Origin: Leptodontidium sp. MPI-SDFR-AT-0119
Taxonomy: Eukaryota; Ascomycota; Leotiomycetes; Helotiales; Leptodontidiaceae
Direction of reading: 5' to 3'
NCBI GenBank assembly: GCA_020726505.1
Contig: JAHLEZ010000019.1
Span: 1,302,001 to 1,366,000, forward strand
Length of the DNA stretch: 64,000 nt
Shown: positions 57,024-64,000 of the stretch, piece by piece
How positions within the stretch are numbered: the stretch's first letter is position 1
How the letters are laid out: every line of letters begins with the position of its first letter
Translations under genes and position numbers: made by a program
The notes under the pieces: generated by a model
Databases searched by the model: none
Told to the model about the DNA's origin: nothing
The model's input: only the letters and a program-made list of their open reading frames with translations

Positions 57024-57279
57024 TGTTAGTATAGTACTAGTTTATATACTACGCCGTATATGTGAATATATTCTAATGCGAGTATAGCGACAGAGTAATA
57101 AATATATGGTTTAAAATCTGTGTATATTCTAAGAGAGTGCGAGGAGAGCCAGACTATATACTACGAAACCCCACCGAATCTCCACCGAAACTAGTCCGGC
57201 TAAGCTCTAACCCCTAACTTTAACCCGCACCCCCTTTTCTGGACCGAAGTATACTCATGCAGGGACCTGTGGACTAACA
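57024..57279 (-). repeat. Copia-3 5' LTR
   Basis: 256 bp. Shares ATATACTACGCCG, GTGAATATATT and GTGTATATTCTAAGAGAG with the other two copies, and its right half is closest to the solo LTR. Bases after CA (TTTTAC) do not match the left flank of Copia-3. Confidence 0.88.
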
Positions 57280-57685
57280 TTTTACGTATCTACGTATATA
57301 CTACCTATATACGTATTATATATACACGGCATAATACACACACGAATAAGAAGCTAGGGCTAGGGTAAACTTTGCCCTAAAAAAATTATATACTAATTTT
57401 TTTTTTTAAAGTGGAAATTCATAGTATAAGAGTTTTACTAAAACTAGTTTTAAGGACGTGCATTTAAGTGTGTAGCCTTCGGAACGGAAATATTAAGTGC
57501 CGTGTAAACGGCCGCCAAACGGCCGCTAGACAGCCGCCAGCTGGCGAATAGGGGTAAGCGATTAGCTTGTACGGCGCCATTCTGCCGATAAGATAATCGA
57601 CTGGCCCCAAAGGCGGCCGCTGGCGCCGGAAGTACTAATGGCCGATTAGCGAATATTCTGCCAAACAATTTTTTGCTGATGGACG
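57280..57685. other. Spacer with a GC-rich island (57480-57665)
   Basis: The left part has AT-rich ACGTAT repeats, a near-palindrome TAGGGTAAACTTTGCCCTA (57361-57379) and a T-run at 57398-57407. From 57480 to 57665 the sequence is GC-rich and full of CpG, with repeated GGCCGC words. A 72-codon minus-strand frame (57450-57668) is open here but resembles nothing I know and is probably a by-product of GC content. Confidence 0.6.
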
Positions 57686-58403
57686 TTTAACTTATTATTA
57701 ACGGCTTAAATACGGTATACAAGTTCACTAAAGGAGAACTAATAAAGTAGTTTTTAAGTGTTCGCGTTATTAAAAATCGTTAAGTAAAGACTATTTCTTT
57801 AGTATATAATACTTATATTTAAAAGGTTACTTTACGATTTGACTTAGTAAATAGAAATTACCTAAGTACTTTATTACCTTAAGTTAAGTTACTAAAGAAT
57901 TAATGGCAAGTAACTTTAGTTTAAATTAAAGAGTATTAAGAGAAGGTTAGCTTAATACTTTATATAGTAATTATATTACACGTAAACGTTACGTTTATAA
58001 CTTCAAGACTTTCTCACTTCTTAATTAACCTCTCTTTAAAGTACTTTGCGGTAATCAATTAAACTATTTGTTACTTCTTTAAAACCCGATTTTTAGCAAT
58101 TACTTATAGTTATAAATTACGCGACTCTTAGCTTATTATAACTTTAAATACTTTATTTGTAGACGATCTCGATACTAGGCGCTTCTTTAATAGTTATATT
58201 ATAATACTTTTTAGAGGTTTGATCTTATAGAGAGCGGCTTTATAAGATACAGTTATTACTTCGACTATATAAGCTGAGCTTTTAGGGATTAAGCGTACAA
58301 TTAAGGAAATTATAACTTTATAATGTTTCTTTTAAGAACTACGCCTTAAATTAAGGGAAATTTAAAAGATCTTTTATAATAATTAATAAATGATATTGTT
58401 GAT
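57686..58403 (+). pseudogene. Second Copia-1 family fragment (RT end and RNase H)
   Basis: Collinear with 16583-17295 of Copia-1 over about 715 bases, with transitions throughout. FVDDLDTRRFFNSY near 58160-58200 corresponds to FIDDFNIRRSFNNY in Copia-1. Both ends are truncated: the left at the GC-rich island, the right by Copia-6. It is a separate copy of the same family, and it helps decide which changes in Copia-1 are RIP. Confidence 0.9.
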
Positions 58404-58685
58404 TGTACTATATTACCTAGAGCTCCCGTAATAAGTAACAACTTAATCAATTGTTTAAGGCTTCAATACACGGTGCAAAAGTCTGTGGTTATATATATGT
58501 ATTTAGTAAAGTCTAAAGAGTTACTCTAAGGTATCGATGAGAGCTCTATATAAGAGACTCTCATCGTGGGCTAGTCCCGTATTAACTAGCGTCGAGTGCT
58601 CTTATTCATGTCCTATAACCCCTGTTTTTACCTGTCCTCCGTATTCACGTAATTCGCCGATTACGTGAATATCATTATTTACACA
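58404..58685 (-). repeat. Copia-6 3' LTR with two hairpins
   Basis: 282 bp, TGTACTAT to TTTACACA. The partner is outside the window, so the boundaries rest on TG/CA ends and on coding starting immediately on the right. It contains inverted repeats CGATGAGAG/CTCTCATCG (58535-58543, 58558-58566) and ATTCACGTAA/TTACGTGAAT (58643-58652, 58661-58670). Confidence 0.7.
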
Positions 58686-59300
58686 CTAGTAACTCTTCTT
58701 AAGAGCTTGCCTTTCTCTCCACCCATTTAGTCAACTTAGCGTTGAACTTATTAGTCTCGATTAACTCACGTAGTACTAAGCAAGCCTTTAACTTAGTCAT
58801 AGCGTCGGCTGGGTTACTAGTTCCGTCGATCTAATTGACTTTATCGATTTCCCTACGTTCGTAGCTTTAGCGAAGGCATATAAAGTCGACTATAAGTCTC
58901 TTCTCTTGTGTTATTCCTAGCTTAACAATACAATCGTATATTAATTTAGAATCCGTGTAAATACGTAACGGAATAGTCGTATTAAGTACTGCCTCAAATA
59001 TCGACTTAATAGCTAATGTTGTGTCGAAGCCGTTACTCATAGCGAAGAGCTCTAAGGCTAGTACAGATCGAGTGATTCTCTTACATTTTATACTTGACTA
59101 ATAAAGTATATTAACTTTTCCGTCCTTATTAGTAGCAATAATGACGAAACTAATTTGTGAGCTATAGTCGGCGTTATTAGCGAAGCTTCCGTCTATAAAG
59201 ACAGCTATTTATACATTAGCAGTCTTTAATTTAACGAATCGTAAGCCTCTGCCGCTATTGTCCTTCTACTATTAGAGTCTCTTATTCAGCTTTTTAATAT
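58686..59300 (-). pseudogene. Copia-6 RNase H, nearly intact
   Basis: From about 59260 leftwards the frame reads VFIDGSFANNADYSSQISFV, LALELFAMSNGFD and IYTDSKLIYDCIVKLGITQE. It goes on with KRLIVDFICLR-SYERREID and DGTSNPADAMTKLKACL. All catalytic blocks (I-D-G-S-F/A, E-L-x-A, T-D-S, N-x-A-D-A) are present, with only a few TAG/TAA codons at Gln positions. The sequence ends at WVERKA shortly before the LTR. Confidence 0.93.
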
Positions 59301-60620
59301 AGTAATACTAAATATTAGTTACTTATACTACTCGTAACAGGTCAAACGCGGCTTCAGGTTGCGAAATAGTACTAAAGTAGGCTCCGCGGGCTCGTTGTGC
59401 GACGTATTACTCTCGTAGAGTAATATTCTTAGTGACTTTGCCCCTAATACCAGTTATATCTATTACTTTCTCTTAGACAAGTTATAGGGATTCAGTCCAT
59501 CGTACTTAGTCTAGATATATACTGCCGTCGGAGCTAAGAGTAATTATGCCTCTATTAAACTTAAGGGCATAGTCTACTATAAGCTCCTCACGTGGTTTTG
59601 CCTTCTTCCTTGACTTTAGTAGCTCCTCTTCTTCTTTTACTAAAAATTCGTTATTAGCCAAGAAGAGTGTGTCGTCGGTTTGTAAGCCTACAATACTGAA
59701 GCTATTCTCGTTATTGACATATATAAGGCAAGGGTCAAATGTTAAGTCTTTAGTGTTAAGTCTGACCTTATAATACTTATACCAAGTGTTAAACTAATAG
59801 TTTCCTGACTCTAGTACTCCGTACAATGGCTTTCTGACGCGGAAGAAGTAGCCTTCCTATTAAGGTACGCCTTTTAGTACTCAGACGTAGATTTCTCGGA
59901 CAAGCTCTATATCTAACTGTGTGTAGGCTTGGGTTATATCCCGTAAGTAATACTCCGGGAACATCGCTACTAGGCAAAGTAGGATTCTCTGGCTCATACG
60001 TTGAATTGTTAGTAATTGAGTTAGCACAGTCGTCTTTCCTTCGTCGTTATATACTTCAATAATAAGTCTTAACTTCTCATAAGTATTTAGTGTACCTACG
60101 TCTTTAACTTCGTTAACAAAACGTGAGTTAAATATTCTCGTACTGATAGGGATATTACAATAGTCTACGAACTCAAAGGTCTAGTTGTCGATTAGTTCGT
60201 CGATCTCCTTTTATCGCGAATACTCGTAATTTGGCTCTCCGTTAACGTATATAGTAGCATCGTGCCGTATAACACGTAGTCTGCCCCTACGTCGTCGAAC
60301 AAAGTACAGGAGTCGCGTCTAGTAGTATAACATCGTTAATTAGCTCTAGCTATAGTTCCTGGCGATTCTCCTGTGTTAGTTCGGCGTTATTTTATAGTTC
60401 CTATTACTCCCCGTGTATTAATTCTACGTCGTTTTACTCTTATGTCTCCTATAAAAATAGTCACACGGATATTAAGCGTAGAGTTACGGCCTTATTATTA
60501 ACCTATATAATACAGTCCTCTCCTTAGGTTACTAATAATATATATAGGCCTATCTACTCGCCACTTTTCTTTCTAAGTCTCTCTTTATACGTCATTACTA
60601 AAGACTGAAGTAGTAGATCC
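59301..60620 (-). pseudogene. Copia-6 reverse transcriptase, lightly degraded
   Basis: VGLQTDDTLFLANNEFLVKE (about 59630-59690) carries the catalytic T-D-D-T of this clade. It is followed by YALKFNRGIITL, RGAYFSTISQPEAAFDLLR and further frame to RNase H. The fingers and the R-x-F-x-S-R block are to the right, 59900-60350. Stops are rare. It shares T-D-D-T with Copia-3 and T-D-N-T with Copia-2. Confidence 0.88.
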
Positions 60621-61530
60621 TTGACAGTCGCTGTACTTAGTCCGTTACAGGTGTACAGTGCTTTATTGACTTATAACTGCGCGTTGAGCTTCCGAGCCTC
60701 GACTATGGCTTTCTTATATACAACGGCTCTCTCTGATATAGTCTTTAATGGAGCATCGTTTATTATTATGCGGGGGAAGGCGCCGAAGACAAGTAATGTC
60801 AGTACTAGGCCGTCCGGTCCTACTATATCGTTAATTGCTTTAAAGGCTGTTTGTAGTGCGCTCTCTTTTAATAGGCCTAGTGATTCCGATTTAACTATGT
60901 CGTAAATACGCTTTAAGATAATATAATAGCGCTCCACTTAATCAATAGAATAGTAGGCTTCCGTAAGTACAGGTTTTGTCGTAATTCTTAGAGAAATAGC
61001 GTATTAGTTGAATTCGCTACTAACAAATTAAAGTCCTTAGTCGTGTAGAAGTATATCTAGTAGTCCTAAGTACGTGTCAATCTAGTATTCCTTAATTTTC
61101 TCTTATACGTACTCTACTATTGTATTCTTAAGCTATCGTCCGGCCTAGAAACGTGTCGATTAGTCTACTACATGAACTATATTAGTACCGTCGATTGTAG
61201 CGATATCAATAGAAATACAGTAGTTAAAGTCGGCATCGTCTCTTAAAGTAAAGCGGAATCGGCCAAGTGATTTGCCGTGCTTCTAACATTCTTCATAATA
61301 CTTAATTATATACTTTAACGCATTTATATTAATATCATGGCTTACTCTATTAAAGAGCTTCTAAAGGCGTTCTACTAACGGATAGCCGAAACGCTTATAA
61401 AAGCGGCGTATTTTTAGTTCTATAAGGTAGTATTCGTTCTATTTAATTAATTCTATAAGGAAAGTATAAAGTGATTCGTCCTAGAGGAGCTAGGGGTGTC
61501 TAAATCGTCAAATAATTAGCACTTCTCTTT
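60621..61530 (-). pseudogene. Copia-6 integrase, lightly degraded
   Basis: An 88-codon open stretch at 60671-60937 starts MERYYIILKRIYDIVKSESL, then LQTAFKAINDIVGPDGLVLT and LLVFGAFPRI. This is the C-terminal integrase segment behind the catalytic E (V-E-R-Y-H) and the G-P-x-G-L-V-P-T-L-L-V-F-G-A block. The DDE core lies at 60950-61450. A frame on the other strand at 60621-60905 is a shadow. Confidence 0.88.
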
Positions 61531-62400
61531 ATTTGTCTTCCTTACGAAGTGTATTTATTAGGTTATTAAAGTAGAGCTTGTTTCTGTCTATGTCGGCAAA
61601 GGAAAGTAGAAATAGGGTCCTTATATAAAAGACGTGAAATCGGAGCTTTCCTACTAGTATATCGATGTTAATAAAGCCGATGGAGGTAGCGTCGCCGATG
61701 CCGAATTTGACGCTAATAGTCATAGATTCGTTGATTTCTATAAGGTATAGCTTATTATAAGCCAAGTACTAGTTGTAGCTTACTGTTAATCTGCGAGCTG
61801 CGCTTATATTGATCAGGATGCTATAGAAATCACGTGAATTATATCGTGTTTATATTAATTCCGTAGGTGGTTCTAGTGTCTTTTGCTTTCTTAGCCTAAT
61901 ATATAATAAGGCCTAGTTTATAAGCTCTATAGTCATAATCTCGGCCTCTTCTTATATAATCTCTCTGTAGAATAGTACTTCCGGTGAGTCTCTACTTAAG
62001 TCATATGACGTAAATGTGTCGCTGTTACTAAAGGTAATATTATCGGCGAAGAATTAATCGTAATACTCCTCTTATATTCCTTCACAGTCAACGATAAACT
62101 ATTAAAATCTTTTCTTAAAGGGTTTACCGAATTTACTGTTAAATCTAGAGCTATTTCGGCGCTTTTATACTTCTTTTGCGGCGTCTTATTCGTGTTATAA
62201 ATATTCCGTCGACTAACAGCCCGGCTTCTTATATATAATATAGTATTTCTTAAGTCTCTTATTATATTTACTATAACTTAATTTACCGTGGTTCTTATCC
62301 TTTAGTCAGTAATAATACTCGCGGTCCGTAAAGAAGGTTTCGGTTGTGCTCACAGAGCCGTAAATATATTCGTACGTCTAAACAGAGCTCTTAAGTGAAT
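61531..62400 (-). pseudogene. Copia-6 protease and GAG pre-integrase, lightly degraded
   Basis: At 61529-61765 the frame reads ISVKFGIGDATSIGFINIDI, then FYIRTLFLLSFADIDRNKLY and FNNLINTLRKED. This is the G-x-G-x-A-x-S-x-G end of the protease and the start of the pre-integrase block (T-P-F-L-L-C-L-A-D-M-D-R-L-x-V-Y-F-N-N-L), typical of this fungal clade. Protease continues to the right. Confidence 0.82.
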
Positions 62401-64000
62401 TGACTAGCTCTATAAGCGTTATAAGTAGTGCGGAATAAGTGTTTTAGCATTTAAGTAAGTCTTAGCATACTTATATAAGCTTACTGTACATAAAGTTGTC
62501 GCTCTAGAGGTCGTATATAAGACTATAGCGTATATGCGTAAGGTCGTTTAGTATTTACGTAAAGTATTTTATAAGGCTCTTCTCTAAAGTCTTTTGCTTA
62601 TATACCTTGAGGTTAACTAAGTTCCATTTAGTCAAGTTCGCACGTTTAAAGCTCGCATCTTCAAAGTAATAAGAAATAGCTTTTAATATATACACAAATG
62701 TCTCCTTAAGGTACATTAGGGTGTTGTAGTAATACGTCTGTGCGTCTCCTCGTAACATCGTTGGAAAGGCCTTCGCATAGTCGTCTTTACCTATGTCGGC
62801 TCTTATATAATAATCGTAGAAGATATTAAGCTTAATACTAAATATATCCCTAGTGCCGGCATATTTATCTTCCGTACAATATATCTTCTCTAGCTATACT
62901 AGCTTTTGTCCGAGCCCTCTATATCCTTATATAAGTAATAGTAACAGTAACTTATTATAGTACTCGTTAATTTACTATTATTATTATATATTAGGGTACT
63001 ATTAAGTCTTTTGTTGACTTAGTTCCCGCTACTCCCTATATAGTAGTTCTACGTCACTTTGCCGTTATTATTAAGGGAATAACTCCTCTTAGTAAGTACG
63101 TGTATTTAAATACTCCGGCTAGTTAATACAGGACAGGGGGCGTTAATTCCTTAGAAGTGTTATATTCTGTTATTCTAGTACTAGATTTAGAAGTCGCGGC
63201 TCACGTGTCTCTTAATATAGAAGTCGCGGACTTAGTGTCTCTTAATATTAAGGTCGAGCTTAAGTCGTTATATCCTTGTATACTAATAAAGAGCTATAGT
63301 GAACCTTTAGTAGTTACGTTAACTAATTATTGTCGTTCTCTAGTGACTTTTAAGCGGTTCTTTAGTTAGACAATGTGTAATCGGCTTTTTTCATCTTCTT
63401 AAGACAGAGATTGAAGTATACTGACTTAAAAGGAAGAAGGTCTTCTTACATAGCTATTATCTTATCGTCTTCTTATATTAGTAGGTCTTCTTTAGTTTAA
63501 TATTCCTATAAGGCTTATATTAACGGTTATGTCGTGTTAACGTTGACTCCTCTTAATCTTAGTACTCTAACTATCTTATTAAGTTTGCCCTTACGTATAA
63601 CGCTCTATGATTATAAGCTCCATTCGATGAAGTCGTCCTAAAACTCTATTCGCAAGTCGTCGTCATCATATTGTCCGTCGAAATATCTCTAGATGCGGTC
63701 GTCAAAGTCAGAGTAGTCGCGCTCGGTTAGTACAAGTAGCGAATATTTATCTCCTTTCTTCTTCTTAAGTAACTCGTAAAAATCTTTAGCTTAGGAACCT
63801 TCTCTTAACTATAGTTAATAAAACATATTATAGCTAAGTAATCTATTATTCTCTAAAAGTAGTTCGCTAAGGGGTCTATCGTATTCCGATAGAAGTCGGT
63901 CGGGTAGTTCGCTAAATAGTAATACGTCCTTAAAGTTATTTAAATTGTGGCGTGATCGAGCTATACTTAAGTAAGTCTACTTGGCGTTAAGTAGTTATAG
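62401..64000 (-). pseudogene. Copia-6 gag (start beyond window)
   Basis: At 62555-62758 the frame reads MLRGDAQTYYYNTLMYLKET, then ISYYFEDASFKRANLTKWNL and EKSLIKYF. This is the M-L-x-G-x-A-x-x-Y-Y segment of the Copia Gag of this clade. To the right (63000-64000) the frame is more broken. A 30-bp unit (AGAAGTCGCGG) is repeated at 63189-63250. The N-terminus lies past the window. Confidence 0.8.
63188..63250. repeat. Short tandem repeat in Copia-6 gag
   Basis: A 30-bp unit, TAGAAGTCGCGG through TCTCTTAATA, occurs twice, with a decayed third copy (AAGGTCGAGCTTAAG). It makes a plus-strand 70-codon frame look coding, but that frame is a shadow. Confidence 0.7.

Larger units (their letters stand above)
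33496..57279 (-). mobile_element. Copia-3: Ty1/Copia element split by Copia-4 and Copia-5
   Basis: The LTRs at 33496-33751 and 57024-57279 (256 bp each) belong to one family. Between them, once Copia-4 and Copia-5 are taken out, a minus-strand Copia polyprotein of normal order and total length (about 7.5 kb) remains. A target duplication is not visible: TATATA on the left and TTTTAC on the right do not match. The two ends may therefore derive from a recombined pair. RIP is heavy. Confidence 0.75.
58404..64000 (-). mobile_element. Copia-6: Ty1/Copia element, partly outside the window, least degraded
   Basis: The 3' LTR lies at 58404-58685, followed directly (right to left: gag, pre-integrase, integrase, RT, RNase H) by a minus-strand polyprotein that reaches the window edge. 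No antisense region lies between RNase H and the LTR. Frames run long with few stops, the opposite of Copia-1 to -5. Confidence 0.85.

Noticed and set aside
57351..57379. Telomere-like words (TAGGGCTAGGG)
   Set aside because: Only two TAGGG units, followed by a near-palindrome; not a telomere repeat array.
57450..57668. 72-codon minus-strand frame in the GC-rich island
   Set aside because: GC-rich DNA has few stops by chance; composition is Ala/Arg/Leu-rich without any known pattern.
59789..59977. 62-codon minus-strand frame
   Set aside because: Inside Copia-6 RT; a piece of the polyprotein region or its neighbour frame, not a separate gene.
60621..60905. 94-codon plus-strand frame
   Set aside because: Opposite the Copia-6 integrase segment, which matches the Copia family clearly; a shadow.
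63157..63369. 70-codon plus-strand frame with an internal repeat
   Set aside because: The repeat of a 30-bp unit in Copia-6 gag creates it; there is no independent support.
1..64000. CRISPR arrays, bacterial operons, tRNA or rRNA genes
   Set aside because: No regularly spaced short repeats, no Shine-Dalgarno sites and no cloverleaf seen. Nested LTR elements, intron-like gaps and RIP show fungal DNA.

Overview
This window reads as one block of heterochromatin-like DNA from a filamentous ascomycete fungus. It is AT-rich and packed with TpA. CpA and TpG are scarce, ATG codons are rare, and almost every reading frame is broken, mostly by TAA/TAG where a CAA/CAG (Gln) codon would fit. Paired LTRs differ almost only by C/T and G/A transitions. 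This is the signature of repeat-induced point mutation (RIP). I find no host housekeeping gene, tRNA, rRNA or CRISPR array; essentially all 64 kb is nested, dead transposable elements.

Layout. (1) Copia-1 (+ strand) occupies 1-2857 and 15118-19193 and is split by Gypsy-1 (- strand, 2858-15117; 280-bp LTRs). (2) Gypsy-2 (+) is seen as a gag piece at 19194-19846 and a pol piece at 28791-31820. It is split by Copia-2 (- strand, 19847-28790; ~276-bp LTRs, TSD ACTAT). Copia-2 carries a Tc1/mariner element (23847-25182, 36-bp perfect inverted repeats, TA duplication). The reverse transcriptase of Gypsy-2 also holds a solo LTR (30629-30885, TSD AGTCC). (3) A hAT-like remnant (about 31821-33495) abuts Copia-3 (- strand, 33496-57279). 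Copia-3 has been entered by Copia-4 (36021-44827; 195-bp LTRs) and Copia-5 (47760-55176; 165-bp LTRs, TSD TCAGA). (4) A spacer with a GC-rich island (57280-57685) and a second piece of the Copia-1 family (57686-58403) are followed by Copia-6 (- strand, 58404 to beyond the window), the least damaged retroelement here.

The most interesting signal is architectural. In five of the six Copia elements (1 to 5) the stretch between RNase H and the 3' LTR is 1.3-2.3 kb long and holds a coding-like region on the opposite strand to pol, with intron-like gaps. Reading TAT/TAC (Tyr) as RIP-damaged TGT/TGC (Cys), three of them (Copia-1, -4, -5) share a six-cysteine motif, C-x2-C-x12-13-C-x7-10-C-x2-C-x5-7-C. 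Copia-2 has a looser version with five real Cys codons, and Copia-3 a weaker C-x2-C-x6-C half motif. Copia-6 lacks the region. I infer that these Copia families carried an antisense gene for a small zinc-binding, possibly DNA-binding, protein. Separately, Gypsy-1 repeats its G7 polypurine tract at two internal sites and has an unexplained 3.2-kb region between integrase and 3' LTR.

Inferred order of events: Gypsy-2 is oldest. Copia-1, Copia-2 and probably the hAT came later, then Gypsy-1 in Copia-1 and Copia-3 next to the hAT, then Copia-4 and -5 in Copia-3. The Tc1 element, the solo LTR and Copia-6 carry the least RIP damage. Domain coordinates are read by eye and approximate; LTR, TSD and TIR coordinates were counted.
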